NCBI RefSeq assembly: GCF_900156725.1
Contig: NZ_FTOI01000008.1
Span: 1-64,000, forward strand
Source: Kaistella chaponensis
GTDB taxonomy: Bacteria > Bacteroidota > Bacteroidia > Flavobacteriales > Weeksellaceae
DNA length: 64,000 bases
Direction of reading: 5' to 3'
The number at the start of each line of letters is the position of its first letter. Within the stretch, counting starts at the first letter, position 1. Position numbers and translations under genes: made by a program. The notes beneath the pieces are model-generated. The model made no database searches and was not told the DNA's origin. It saw only the letters and a list, made by a program, of their open reading frames with translations. Below are positions 25,509 to 34,664 of this stretch, in pieces.

Positions 25509-26102
25509 ATGTTCACATTACCAGAATTAGGATACGCTTACGATGCATTAGAACCAACGATCGATGCAAAAACAATGGAAATTCACCATTCAAAACATCA
25601 TCAAGCATATATCGATAATTTGAATAAAGCGATTGCAGGAACTGATTTAGAAGGCAAAACAATCGAAGAGGTTTGTAAAACTGGAACTGATAAGCCTGCA
25701 GTTAGAAATAATGGTGGTGGTCATTTTAATCACTCACTATTCTGGGAAATTTTAACTCCAGGTGGAAGTAAAGAACCTGTAGGAAATGTAAAAGCAGCAA
25801 TCGAAACGTACGGAGGTTTCGATCAATTTAAAAATGATTTCGCAGAAGCAGCGAAAACAAGATTTGGTTCAGGTTGGGCTTGGTTGTGTAAAAAAGAAGA
25901 TGGTTCGGTTGCAGTTTGCTCTACACCCAATCAAGATAATCCTTTGATGCCTGTTTCTGATTGTAAAGGAACGCCACTTTTAGGATTAGATGTTTGGGAA
26001 CATGCGTATTATTTGCATTATCAAAACAGAAGACCAGATTATGTTACCGCATTTTTTGAGGTGATTAACTGGGATAAAGTAGAAGAAAAATTCAATAAAT
26101 AA
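25509..26102 (+). CDS. sodA: Superoxide dismutase (Mn/Fe family)
   Basis: This 197-aa enzyme converts superoxide to hydrogen peroxide and oxygen. The four metal ligands are visible at H26 (MEIHHSKHH), H75 (HFNHSLFW), D161 and H165 ([12 protein letters not shown]). The start [15 protein letters not shown] is the classic family N-terminus, with no signal peptide, so it acts in the cytoplasm. Whether Mn, Fe or both serve cannot be decided safely from the residues seen. A consensus promoter precedes it and a strong hairpin follows. Confidence 0.95.
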   Translation: MFTLPELGYAYDALEPTIDAKTMEIHHSKHHQAYIDNLNKAIAGTDLEGKTIEEVCKTGTDKPAVRNNGGGHFNHSLFWEILTPGGSKEPVGNVKAAIETYGGFDQFKNDFAEAAKTRFGSGWAWLCKKEDGSVAVCSTPNQDNPLMPVSDCKGTPLLGLDVWEHAYYLHYQNRRPDYVTAFFEVINWDKVEEKFNK

Positions 26103-26120
26103 TTGATTTTTCATTATAAT

Positions 26121-26150
26121 AAAAGGTTCAGAAATTATCTGAACCTTTTT
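26121..26150. terminator. Terminator downstream of sodA
   Basis: AAAAGGTTCAG and CTGAACCTTTT form a perfect 11-bp stem with a 7-base loop, followed on the plus strand by a T tract. Confidence 0.85.
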
Positions 26151-26189
26151 TGTTTTTTAACCGGAAATCAATCTTTCGGTTTCGAAAAA

Positions 26190-26606
26190 TTACCGAACTT
26201 CAGTTTGGCTCAAACCATTCATTTTCACACCATATTTCCACTGAACATAGGCAAAAACCTGATAAAGACGGTATTCAAATTTCAACCCATAATTTTCATT
26301 GGGATTATATTCTATTGTTGATTCTATCACATTTCTATATTTACCAGTAAAAAAATTAGAGTTCCATTCCGTCACTAGAAAAGTGTTTCTGCTTTTCAGA
26401 TAACTTTCAGAATACATGCTCATGGGTTTTGCAACCGCAGTGATGAAATACTCATATTGGGTGTCCAAAACATCCAGTTCCCATTCATCATCTTCGTTTT
26501 TGGTGGGTTTTATTTCGTGATTTTCTTTGTTCTCTGCGATTTTATTTTGCGGCCCACAACTGAAAACAAAGAGGGAGACCATTATTAAAAACATTATTTT
26601 TTTCAT
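26190..26606 (-). CDS. Lipoprotein, probably DUF6146 family
   Basis: This 138-aa protein has a lipoprotein signal with lipobox FVFSC (Cys about residue 17) and then an acidic linker. The C-terminal domain of about 90 residues reads YEYFITAVAKPMSMYSESYLKSRNTFLVTEWN and YNPNENYGLKFEYRLYQVFAYVQWKYG. These blocks match my memory of DUF6146, a small flavobacterial lipoprotein family of unknown function. The family name is held with moderate confidence. It converges on sodA; the next gene upstream is closed by its own terminator. Confidence 0.65.
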   Translation of the reverse strand: MKKIMFLIMVSLFVFSCGPQNKIAENKENHEIKPTKNEDDEWELDVLDTQYEYFITAVAKPMSMYSESYLKSRNTFLVTEWNSNFFTGKYRNVIESTIEYNPNENYGLKFEYRLYQVFAYVQWKYGVKMNGLSQTEVR

Positions 26607-26640
26607 TGCGTAATTTTAATTTTAAAGATAGGCAAAAATA

Positions 26641-26671
26641 AAAGACCGAAGTTGAATCAACTCCGGTCTTT
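26641..26671 (-). terminator. Terminator of the secreted endonuclease/phosphatase gene
   Basis: AAAGACCG/CGGTCTTT and an inner AGTTGA/TCAACT make a 14-bp stem with one mismatch. It lies 21 bases past the stop at 26693. Confidence 0.8.
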
Positions 26672-26692
26672 ATTTATTTTATTTAAATTCGT

Positions 26693-27895
26693 CTATTTTG
26701 AGGACTTAAATTCTCTTTGAATTACAGATACAGCGGGGAAGTGATCGCTATAACCACCTGTGAATTTATCACCATCCCAAGATCTTAATGGATATCCTTT
26801 CCATTGTCCAGAATCATTCACTAAGTAAGAAGGTGCAAAAACTTCGGCTTTATAAATAGAATAAGTCGGCGTTAATTTTTCTGGAGCATATAAATTTTTA
26901 GAAACAATAATTTGATCGAAAAGATTCGGAGCATCGCGATATGCCATTGAAGCAACACCTGCTTTGAAAGGTTTGTACATCAAATTGTAATAAGGGCTTG
27001 TTTCGGATAATTGAGAAGGGTCACCAACTGCTCCTAGAAATTTTTTCACACTTGGACTTACAGGATCATCGTTGAAATCACCCATTGCAAATAATTTTCT
27101 TTCTGGATCTTCGGCTCTGGCTTTATCCATTTCTCCTTTCAATACTTTTGCTGCTGCAGCACGTCGAGGTAAAGATTGTGCTTCACCACCACTTCTTGAT
27201 GGCCAGTGATTCATAAAGATTCCCACTTTTTCCCCATCGAGTAGTCCTTTTACGACCAAAACTCCTCTGGTGTAAGATCTTTTGCCTTCTTCATTATAGA
27301 CTTTAATATCTTTCATATAAGAATCAGTTACTTTGAATCTGCTTCTTTGATAGATGATTGCAATATCAATTCCTCTAGCATCGTAAGAATTGTAATGAAC
27401 AATGCCGTAGTTCGATTTTGCTAAAGCTGGTTGTGCGACAAGATCCTGAATAACCTGTCTGTTCTCCACTTCAATTAATCCTACAATTACCGGATTGTCA
27501 TTGGTGTATTGTCTGCCGAGTTCTGAAATAACTTTCGCTTCGTTGAATAATTTTTGATTGTATTTTTCTTTATTCCAGTTTTTTGGACTGTTTTCAGTAA
27601 AATCATCTGCGAGAATTTGGTGACGGATTACTTTTTTTCCGATGAGCAACGAATCACTCCATTCGCCTTTATAGTCCTCTGTTGTTTCCAAATTTTTTAA
27701 AGAATCCAAAGGAACACTTCTGTGAAATGCGGGATTGTGTACGTCTTTTGTTCCGTCTATATAATCTGCAGAGGGTACAGTATCCCAAAGATTTTCAACA
27801 TTAAGGAAACCGACTGCAGCTCTCTGAACCTGTTTTTGTTGCGAAAAAATAAATCCGAAACAAAAAACGAAAACTAAGATATAAAGTTTTTTCAT
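26693..27895 (-). CDS. Secreted endonuclease/exonuclease/phosphatase family protein
   Basis: This 400-aa protein has a signal peptide (KKLYILVFVFCFGFIFSQ). The metal-dependent EEP phosphodiesterase fold follows: GFLNVENLWDT (Asn and Glu region), IVGLIEVENRQV with the metal-binding Glu, the IFMNHWPSRSGG block, FAMGDFNDDP, and the C-terminal SDHFPAV with catalytic Asp-His. Members cut DNA, RNA, phospholipid or inositol phosphates. The gene is divergent from the TonB receptor and DUF5689 pair, a grouping that suggests extracellular phosphodiester use. The substrate is not known. A secreted location is supported by the signal. Confidence 0.85.
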   Translation of the reverse strand: MKKLYILVFVFCFGFIFSQQKQVQRAAVGFLNVENLWDTVPSADYIDGTKDVHNPAFHRSVPLDSLKNLETTEDYKGEWSDSLLIGKKVIRHQILADDFTENSPKNWNKEKYNQKLFNEAKVISELGRQYTNDNPVIVGLIEVENRQVIQDLVAQPALAKSNYGIVHYNSYDARGIDIAIIYQRSRFKVTDSYMKDIKVYNEEGKRSYTRGVLVVKGLLDGEKVGIFMNHWPSRSGGEAQSLPRRAAAAKVLKGEMDKARAEDPERKLFAMGDFNDDPVSPSVKKFLGAVGDPSQLSETSPYYNLMYKPFKAGVASMAYRDAPNLFDQIIVSKNLYAPEKLTPTYSIYKAEVFAPSYLVNDSGQWKGYPLRSWDGDKFTGGYSDHFPAVSVIQREFKSSK

Positions 27896-28082
27896 TTTTA
27901 AAATTATAGTAAAAAAATTAAGGAGGTAAAATTAGTGAATATTTTTCAATGTAAAGAGGTAAATAAAATCATTAATATGATGTTAATCATAGATCCAGTA
28001 ACAACAAATAGTATTAATAATTGTTAACGCCTATTTATGAGAATAAAGTGTTAAATATGTTTAACTTAACAAAAATTAAGTT

Positions 28083-28090
28083 TAAATTTG
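28083..28090 (+). promoter_or_regulatory. TAAATTTG box upstream of the TonB receptor
   Basis: This box matches TAnnTTTG. The region expected for the upstream element has only TTTA (28060-28063). The leader to the ATG is about 45 bases. It would drive the receptor and DUF5689 genes together. Confidence 0.45.
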
Positions 28091-28140
28091 TTGCCCCTTA
28101 ATAAATTGATATCAAAATAGGGGAATCTAAATAATTTGTT

Positions 28141-30918
28141 ATGATTAAAAAATTATCCTTAATCTCATTGTTTACATTGCTTCCTGCGTCATTTTATTTC
28201 GCGCAAACTACGGTTTATGCTTATGTAAAAGATCAGGAGGGAAAACCAGTTGAGAATGCAGCGATTGACTTAGGGCAGTCTGCAGAGCATGTAAAAGCCG
28301 ACAAAATTGGTTATTTCCAGTTTGTTGATTTAAAACCAGGCCATTATCAAATCACCGTTTCGAGACCAAGTTTTGAAGCGAAATTAATTCAATTTGATGT
28401 AACTGCCGATGACAAAAGAAAAGATTTGGGTGTTATCAGTTTAGGGGTAGCCGCGAATCCACTCGCAGGAGTTATGGTGATCGATGATTCTACTAGCGAC
28501 AGTTCCGAAGGAGGGTCATCTATGCAGCCTACTGTAGGACTTCTAAGTTCTGGTAGAGATACTTTCCAGAATGTTTCAGCCTTCGAATTGGGTGCTTATT
28601 GGTTCCGACCAAGAGGAGTGGAAAACAGATATGAAGATGTGCTTTTCAACGGGATTTCAATGTCTAAGGGAGATGATGGAAGAGTAGATTTTAGCAACTG
28701 GGGAGGATTAAATGATGTTACAAGATATCCTTACGAATCAGTAGATAATATTACTCCTTCAGAGTATTCTTTTGGAAATCTGGGGGGAGTGGTTTATTAC
28801 AATACAAGAGCTTCTAGCTACCGAAAACAAACTTCTTTAGCATATTCATTTACGAACAGAAGTTATTTTCACCGAGCGATGGCTACATATTCTAGCGGTT
28901 TGTCTAAGAAAGGGTGGGCTTTCACTTTTTCAGCAAGCAGAAGATGGGCAGATGAAGGTGTTATCGACGGTACTTACCAAGATTCTTACGCGTATTTTGG
29001 AGCCATCGAAAAACAGTTCAACAGCAGACATAGTATTAATTTCACGGCTTTTGGCTCCCCAACTTACAGAGCGAACAATTCGCCAAACACGCAGGAAGTT
29101 TATGACTTAATGGGTAAAGATTACAACTCTTATTGGGGATGGCAAAATGGGGAGAAAAGAAATTCCCGTATCCGTAATGTCTTTGAACCAATGTTTATGA
29201 TTACCGATTATTTGAAAATTGGTAAAAACAGCAACTGGAATAATACCCTTTCATATCAGTTTGGGAGAGACGCAAGAAGTCGCCTCGATTGGTTTCACGC
29301 TGCAGATCCAAACCCAACTTATTATAGAAATTTACCAAGTTATTTAATGTCAATTGGAGCTTCGCAAGCTGATATCGATGCAAATACATACGCTTGGCAA
29401 AATGATCAAGGTGTAAGTCAAATTAATTGGAACAACATCTATAATGCTAATAATATCAATAGATATGATATGGCAGGAAAAGAGAAAGCGGCTATTTATA
29501 CCATTGTTGAAGATGTAAACAAAGATAAAACCATCAGTTTTGTTTCACATTTCGATACCAAATTAGCTTCTAACTGGAAATTGAACCTAAACTTTACCTA
29601 TCAAAATTTAAAATCAGATAATTTTAGAGAATTGAAGGATTTGTTAGGTGGTTTATATGCAACCAATCTTAATGCTTTCGGAAACGATCAACCTTTTGAT
29701 TTAGACAATCCGAATGCAAAAATCAAAGTAGGAGACAGAACGCAGTATTCCTACGATTTATTGAGAAATCAATACAGTTTCAATGCTTCTACTGAAGTAG
29801 ATTTACCGAAATGGAATGTCGTAGGATCAGTATTTGCATCTTTCGCAGATTCACAAAGAGACGGTAAATTTAGACACCACTATTACCCTACAAGCAAAGG
29901 GAAAAGTGATGTTTACAACTCATTTGATGCAGGAATCAAAGGAAAAGTGACTTATAAAATAAACGGTAAAAACTTTATTGTTTATAACGGAGCCTTTTTC
30001 AGTTTGGCACCAACTTTAAATGAAATTTTCCTTAATCCACGGGTAAGTAATATGATTACACCTAATGTAGAAAATCAGCTTATTAATTCTAATGATTTAA
30101 GTTACATATTAAGAGGGCAGGTTCTGAAAATTAGATTGAGCGGATATTATACAACCATCAATAATGCTACAGAAATTTCGAGATATTACGCGGATATTAC
30201 GAGTGGTTCCGGTGATCAAGGAAATGCATTGGTTGCAGAAGTTCTAAGTGGAATAAACAAAAGCTATAAAGGTCTAGAATTAGGCGCAGAGGTGAAAATC
30301 ACTCCAACTCTTAGTGCAACTGCCGTAGGAAGCTATGGTGATTACAGAATTACCAACAATCCAAAAGTACTTACTGCGGATGATACTACTGTGAAAAACT
30401 TTGGTAATCCAATCAGAGCTTTTGGTACCGCAAATCTTAAGGATTATAAAGTTGCTGGAACGCCGCAAAAAGCCTATTCATTTGGATTGCGATACAACTC
30501 CACAAAATTCTGGTGGATTGGTGCAACAGCAAACTTTTTACAGGATCAATATTTAGATTTTTCTGCACTCAACAAGACAGCAACTTTATATACTGATGCT
30601 ACAGGACATCTTTATTCTAATGCAACACCAGAAAATATAGCACTGGTTACTAATCAGAAAAAATTCGATAATCAATTTATGCTTAATGCAAATGCCGGGA
30701 AATCATTCTTGTTTGGAAAATACAGAATGGGTCTTAGTTTAAGTGTAAACAACATTTTGAATAACAGAAATTATGTAACAGGAGGATTTGAGCAAGGACG
30801 ATCAGTAAACTTCCCGGAAGCTTTTGCTGATGCACAAAGAGACAAGCCTTTGTTCGGACCAAAATTATGGTATGATCGAGGAACGACTTTCTTCGCAAAC
30901 GTTTATTTAAGGTTTTAA
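28141..30918 (+). CDS. TonB-dependent outer-membrane receptor with N-terminal carboxypeptidase-like domain
   Basis: This 925-aa protein has a signal peptide ending FYFAQ and a carboxypeptidase-like regulatory domain at about residues 25-105 (VYAYVKDQEGKPVENAAIDLG). A plug domain follows (GRDTFQNVSAFELG, then NWGGLNDVTRYPYESVDNI and FGNLGGVVYYNTRA). The C-terminal part is a 22-strand barrel ending TFFANVYLRF with the terminal Phe needed for assembly. The layout is SusC-like in the broad sense. The DUF5689 lipoprotein follows after 19 bases in the place often held by a SusD partner. The ligand is unknown. Confidence 0.9.
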   Translation: MIKKLSLISLFTLLPASFYFAQTTVYAYVKDQEGKPVENAAIDLGQSAEHVKADKIGYFQFVDLKPGHYQITVSRPSFEAKLIQFDVTADDKRKDLGVISLGVAANPLAGVMVIDDSTSDSSEGGSSMQPTVGLLSSGRDTFQNVSAFELGAYWFRPRGVENRYEDVLFNGISMSKGDDGRVDFSNWGGLNDVTRYPYESVDNITPSEYSFGNLGGVVYYNTRASSYRKQTSLAYSFTNRSYFHRAMATYSSGLSKKGWAFTFSASRRWADEGVIDGTYQDSYAYFGAIEKQFNSRHSINFTAFGSPTYRANNSPNTQEVYDLMGKDYNSYWGWQNGEKRNSRIRNVFEPMFMITDYLKIGKNSNWNNTLSYQFGRDARSRLDWFHAADPNPTYYRNLPSYLMSIGASQADIDANTYAWQNDQGVSQINWNNIYNANNINRYDMAGKEKAAIYTIVEDVNKDKTISFVSHFDTKLASNWKLNLNFTYQNLKSDNFRELKDLLGGLYATNLNAFGNDQPFDLDNPNAKIKVGDRTQYSYDLLRNQYSFNASTEVDLPKWNVVGSVFASFADSQRDGKFRHHYYPTSKGKSDVYNSFDAGIKGKVTYKINGKNFIVYNGAFFSLAPTLNEIFLNPRVSNMITPNVENQLINSNDLSYILRGQVLKIRLSGYYTTINNATEISRYYADITSGSGDQGNALVAEVLSGINKSYKGLELGAEVKITPTLSATAVGSYGDYRITNNPKVLTADDTTVKNFGNPIRAFGTANLKDYKVAGTPQKAYSFGLRYNSTKFWWIGATANFLQDQYLDFSALNKTATLYTDATGHLYSNATPENIALVTNQKKFDNQFMLNANAGKSFLFGKYRMGLSLSVNNILNNRNYVTGGFEQGRSVNFPEAFADAQRDKPLFGPKLWYDRGTTFFANVYLRF

Positions 30919-30937
30919 TTAATAATAATATATCCAA

Positions 30938-33013
30938 ATGAAAAAATATAATTCATTTTTAAAGGTTTTATTACTCGCTTTCACAGCGCTGTTTTTCACA
31001 GGTTGTGTACACGATGATAAATATGATGCACCGAATTTAGACGGTTTTCAGTGTCAGGATCTTGTAGCAACATTATCAATTGCGCAGGTCAAAGCTCTAC
31101 ACACGAATGTTGCCTATGTTTTCCCGGATAACTCCACCGCTGTAATGGAAGGTTATGTATCTTCTACAGATGAAACAGGAAACATTTATAAAACGATCTA
31201 TATTCAAGATTCACGGGTGAACCCAACGCAAGGTTTTACCATCAGTGTTGATGCGGTAAGTACGTACACCAAGTACCCACAAGGTAGCAAAATCTATATT
31301 AAATTAGCAGGTCTTGCTTTAGGAACATACGGAGGATTGGTGCAGTTGGGTATCAAGGATTCAAGATCAATCGCAACAGGAGTTGATGCAGTTTCTAGAA
31401 TTCCCGAAAAACTTTTGCCTACCAAAATGTTCAGATCTTGTGCACCGATAGAGAATATTGTGCCTAAAGTTTTGAAAATCTCTGATTTTAATGCAAATAA
31501 TAACCTATTAGGAGCTTTAATTCAGGTGAGTGATGTTGAGTTTTCGAAAACTTCCCTTTGTGGTAATTTCGCTCCAGACGGATTTACAGTAGACAGACAA
31601 ATTGGTGAAGGATGGAATACTACTTCAAACAACTATACCGCTACTGCAACGGTCAGAAACAGTGGTTTCGCTTCGTTTGCGAATCAGCTTGTACCTGCAG
31701 GAAATGGTGCATTTGTGGGAATCTTCAGTAAATTTACAACTACATTTCAACTCTATATCAACAAAATTTCTGATTTAGCGGAAATGAAAAATTTCCCTAG
31801 AAAAGATGGTATTGCAAAAAATCCTTGTGAATTAGATCCATCGAACTTGACTGCCAAAACAGTGGCAGATGTTAAAAAACTAATTAGTGGAAATTTAACA
31901 CAAATTACAAGTGATTTTGTATTAAAAGGAATCGTTACCGCCAATGATGAAACAGGGAATCTTTTCAAATATATTTATCTTGAAGATGCAACAGGAGGTA
32001 TCCGTATCAATATCAATAAAACTGCTCTTTATCAAGATGCAAGATTTAAAGTGGGTAAAGAAATTTCTGTTAAACTCAAAGATTTGTTCATTGGTAATGT
32101 AAGTGGAGAACTTCAACTGGGCGCTCTATTTAATAATAATTTTGGACAAATTGCAGAAGCCGATGTTTATAAAACCTTCTTTGACAATAAAAAGGCAATA
32201 TCAACAGTAGAAGCAACGGAAAGAACAATCACACAGATTTCTCCTTCAGATGTTGGTCGATGGATTAAAATTAAAGACGTTCAGTTCATTGCTTCAGAAA
32301 TCGGAAGCTCTTATGCAACAGGAGCTCCTAGTAACAGAAATCTAGAAGACTGTAGCGGCAATAAGATTGTAGTTCGAACAAGCAATAGAGCAACTTTTGC
32401 AACAGAGGAGATTGATGATGGGAAAGGTGATGTTTATGGGATTTTAAGCATCTTTAATGGTGTGTACCAATTATGGCTTCCACAACAAGTGAACGCTCTA
32501 TTTAACAAAAACCGTTGCGATGGTTCTAGTCCGGCAAGCGTAATTTTCAGAGAGGATTTCCAAAATGGATTAGATCTTAATTGGAAATTAATTGATAAAG
32601 CTGGAACTCAAGCGTGGACTACTTCAAACCAAGGTACTGGTAATAATTATTACGCAGTGATGAATGGTAGCGGAACTGCAAATGAAGACTGGTTAGTTTC
32701 TAAGGAAATATCCTTGTCAGGATTTACAAAATACACAGTTTCCTATTTAACCGATGGAAGCGGTAGTAACCAAAATCCTATTCAGGTTTTGATCACAGAT
32801 AATTATACCGGTGATCCATCAACAACTACATGGACGCCTCTAACAGGAAAAATTGATGCGGTGTTGACTGGATTTGGTTTTGAAACTTCAAACCGAGTAG
32901 ACATCAACTCTTTTGCAAACAAGAAAGTTAGAGTTGCATTTAAATACATCAGTACTACAAGCGGATCTGCGACTTGGGAGGTTGATAACATACAAGTGAA
33001 AGGGATGAATTAA
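30938..33013 (+). CDS. DUF5689 lipoprotein with duplicated domain and choice-of-anchor J C-terminus
   Basis: This 691-aa surface-exposed lipoprotein has a lipobox FFTGC. It then shows two related OB-like DUF5689 units: EGYVSSTDETGNIYKTIYIQ near residue 70 and KGIVTANDETGNLFKYIYLE near residue 330. The last 160 residues form a choice-of-anchor J (jelly-roll) domain: FREDFQNGLDLNWKL, then NEDWLVSKEISLSG and TWEVDNIQVKG. It lies 19 bases after the TonB receptor on the same strand and ends in a strong hairpin. A role in capturing ligand for the receptor is inference from position. Confidence 0.85.
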   Translation: MKKYNSFLKVLLLAFTALFFTGCVHDDKYDAPNLDGFQCQDLVATLSIAQVKALHTNVAYVFPDNSTAVMEGYVSSTDETGNIYKTIYIQDSRVNPTQGFTISVDAVSTYTKYPQGSKIYIKLAGLALGTYGGLVQLGIKDSRSIATGVDAVSRIPEKLLPTKMFRSCAPIENIVPKVLKISDFNANNNLLGALIQVSDVEFSKTSLCGNFAPDGFTVDRQIGEGWNTTSNNYTATATVRNSGFASFANQLVPAGNGAFVGIFSKFTTTFQLYINKISDLAEMKNFPRKDGIAKNPCELDPSNLTAKTVADVKKLISGNLTQITSDFVLKGIVTANDETGNLFKYIYLEDATGGIRININKTALYQDARFKVGKEISVKLKDLFIGNVSGELQLGALFNNNFGQIAEADVYKTFFDNKKAISTVEATERTITQISPSDVGRWIKIKDVQFIASEIGSSYATGAPSNRNLEDCSGNKIVVRTSNRATFATEEIDDGKGDVYGILSIFNGVYQLWLPQQVNALFNKNRCDGSSPASVIFREDFQNGLDLNWKLIDKAGTQAWTTSNQGTGNNYYAVMNGSGTANEDWLVSKEISLSGFTKYTVSYLTDGSGSNQNPIQVLITDNYTGDPSTTTWTPLTGKIDAVLTGFGFETSNRVDINSFANKKVRVAFKYISTTSGSATWEVDNIQVKGMN

Positions 33014-33030
33014 TTTTCATTATAATTTTT

Positions 33031-33067
33031 AAATGGACTGTCTGCAATGACAGTCCATTTTTTTTTG
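33031..33067 (+). terminator. Terminator of the TonB receptor-DUF5689 operon
   Basis: AAATGGACTGTC and GACAGTCCATTT form a perfect 12-bp stem with a 6-base loop and a run of T after it, 17 bases after the stop. Confidence 0.9.
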
Positions 33068-33351
33068 ATGTAAGTTTAGAATCTTCATTATTTATAGTAA
33101 GCATTCATCGCTAGAAATATTGGGACGTGTTTCGATCGATCTGCATACAATGTTTTTAAGCCCGCAAAAAGCACCGAAGAAACGAAATGAGTATTCGATT
33201 TACTCCATAACATTATTCTTATTGCAAAAGCCTAGAAACAACTCATTTATAACGAAATTGGTCAACACAAAAAGCTAATTTTTGTTGCCATCAAAATGAT
33301 CATTCGAATCTAATAAATTCATGAAATATCGATGAGTTCAGAACAAAAAAA
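33068..33351. other. Intergenic region without recognised content
   Basis: About 280 bases with no credible gene. The stretch 33150-33300 can be read in short pieces interrupted by stops (for example VFKPAKSTEETK), and could be a decayed coding fragment, but I could not match it to a family. Confidence 0.3.
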
Positions 33352-33371
33352 AGGTTGCAAATTTGCAACCT
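33352..33371 (-). terminator. Terminator of the DUF6702 gene
   Basis: AGGTTGCAAATTTGCAACCT is a perfect 20-base palindrome, and the minus strand continues into nine T residues. It lies 20 bases after the stop. Confidence 0.8.
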
Positions 33372-33390
33372 CTCTATTGATTATCTTTCT

Positions 33391-33861
33391 TTAAAAACTA
33401 ACCTCATTCACCTCTTTTCCTCGCTGGAAATTCATTGTTTTTTGATTTCCTTTGAATGCGATATTCACCAAGTTGAATTGTTTTGGAAACGTACTCAACA
33501 TGATGGTATTCTTTATTTTTAAGGTGTTAATATCGGAAATTCCGTTTGCTTCAAAATAAACCCACACCGATTCACCATTGATTTGGCTTCCAGTAAAGGT
33601 AAGTGCTTTCGGACTGCCGTCAACATACACATCGAAATTGTTATTCACATATTTCTTTACCTCCGCTTCGAAACCTGCGGTGTTTGCATTTATTTTAATG
33701 GCATCAGAAATGTGCTCCTTATTCATTTTTGTGGTAAACTTCAAGGTCTTGCTTCCTTCCACATAATCGACTTTGGTCATCGATGAATAAAAATCTGCTT
33801 CCGCAAAACTCATCATCAATATCAAAGTTAGAAATCCTGTAAACTGTAAAAACTTTTTCAT
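33391..33861 (-). CDS. DUF6702 family secreted protein
   Basis: This 156-aa protein has a signal peptide (KKFLQFTGFLTLILMMSFAEA). The mature part begins DFYSSMTKVDYVEGSKTLKF, close to the family's usual short beta-rich start, and ends with a beta-rich MLSTFPKQFNLVNIAFKGNQKTMNF block. Members are about this length and lie in the periplasm; their role is not known. It has its own TATATTTG promoter box (33895-33888) starting seven bases past the LOG stop, and its own terminator, so it is a separate unit. Confidence 0.75.
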   Translation of the reverse strand: MKKFLQFTGFLTLILMMSFAEADFYSSMTKVDYVEGSKTLKFTTKMNKEHISDAIKINANTAGFEAEVKKYVNNNFDVYVDGSPKALTFTGSQINGESVWVYFEANGISDINTLKIKNTIMLSTFPKQFNLVNIAFKGNQKTMNFQRGKEVNEVSF

Positions 33862-33887
33862 CTTTTTCTTTTGTAATTATTGTGGCT

Positions 33888-33895
33888 CAAATATA
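33888..33895 (-). promoter_or_regulatory. TATATTTG box upstream of the DUF6702 gene
   Basis: The minus-strand box at 33895-33888 matches TAnnTTTG and lies 26 bases before the ATG at 33861, giving a leader of about 20 bases. Confidence 0.5.
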
Positions 33896-33901
33896 ATGCC
33901 A

Positions 33902-34660
33902 TTAGAAATTCACATTCACCGTGTATTTGTCGTAAAACGCCTTAATATGCGCAACAGCGTCTTTTGCAGTATCTACAATCCGGAAAAGATTCAAATTTTC
34001 TTCAGAAATCATACCGTTGACTAAAAGCGTATTTTTAAACCATTCGATCAATCCGCTCCAAAATTCTGAACCGACCAAAACGATGGGAAATTTTCCAATT
34101 TTGTTGGTTTGAATTAAAGTAATCGCTTCCATCAATTCATCTAAAGTCCCAAATCCTCCCGGCATTACGATAAAGCCTTGAGAATATTTTACAAACATTA
34201 CTTTTCTCACAAAAAAGTAGTCGAAATCCATGCTGTATCCTTTGTCAATAAAAGGATTAAAATGTTGCTCAAAAGGCAGTTCTATATTTAAACCGATCGA
34301 TTTACCACCACCTTGTCGCGCGCCTTTGTTTCCTGCCTCCATAATTCCGGGACCACCTCCTGTGATGACTCCGAAGCCAATTTCTGTGATTTTTTCTGCA
34401 ATATCGACCGCCATGTTGTAATGTTCGCTATCCTGCTTTAATCTTGCAGACCCAAATATAGAAACACACGGACCGATTTTCGCTAACTTTTCGTAACCAT
34501 CTACAAATTCAGCCATTATTTTAAAAACCATCCAGCTGTCTTTCGTGATGGTTTCGTCCCAAGTTTTTTCCTTAAAAGACTTTTGAACTTTTTGATCGAT
34601 TTCAAATGCGGGTCCGGTTATTTCTTTGGTGGTTCCTTTCCCTCTATTTATTTTACTCAT
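33902..34660 (-). CDS. LOG-family TIGR00730 Rossmann-fold protein
   Basis: This 252-aa protein shows both lysine-decarboxylase-like (LOG) motifs, GGGPGIMEAGNKGA and PGGFGTLDELMEAITL with the catalytic Glu. LOG enzymes release the base from nucleoside 5'-monophosphates; related bacterial proteins are nucleotide nucleosidases. It follows the MurU-like gene by only four bases, so it is the last gene of the amino-sugar salvage operon. That location suggests a nucleotide-handling role near UDP-sugar supply, which is inference. The N-terminal 50 residues (SKINRGKGTTKEITGPAF) are an extension beyond the minimal domain. Confidence 0.85.
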   Translation of the reverse strand: MSKINRGKGTTKEITGPAFEIDQKVQKSFKEKTWDETITKDSWMVFKIMAEFVDGYEKLAKIGPCVSIFGSARLKQDSEHYNMAVDIAEKITEIGFGVITGGGPGIMEAGNKGARQGGGKSIGLNIELPFEQHFNPFIDKGYSMDFDYFFVRKVMFVKYSQGFIVMPGGFGTLDELMEAITLIQTNKIGKFPIVLVGSEFWSGLIEWFKNTLLVNGMISEENLNLFRIVDTAKDAVAHIKAFYDKYTVNVNF

Positions 34661-34664
34661 TCTT

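Noticed and set aside
33150-33300. Decayed gene between the DUF5689 operon and the DUF6702 gene
   Set aside because: Only short pieces between stops can be read and none matched a family I know.
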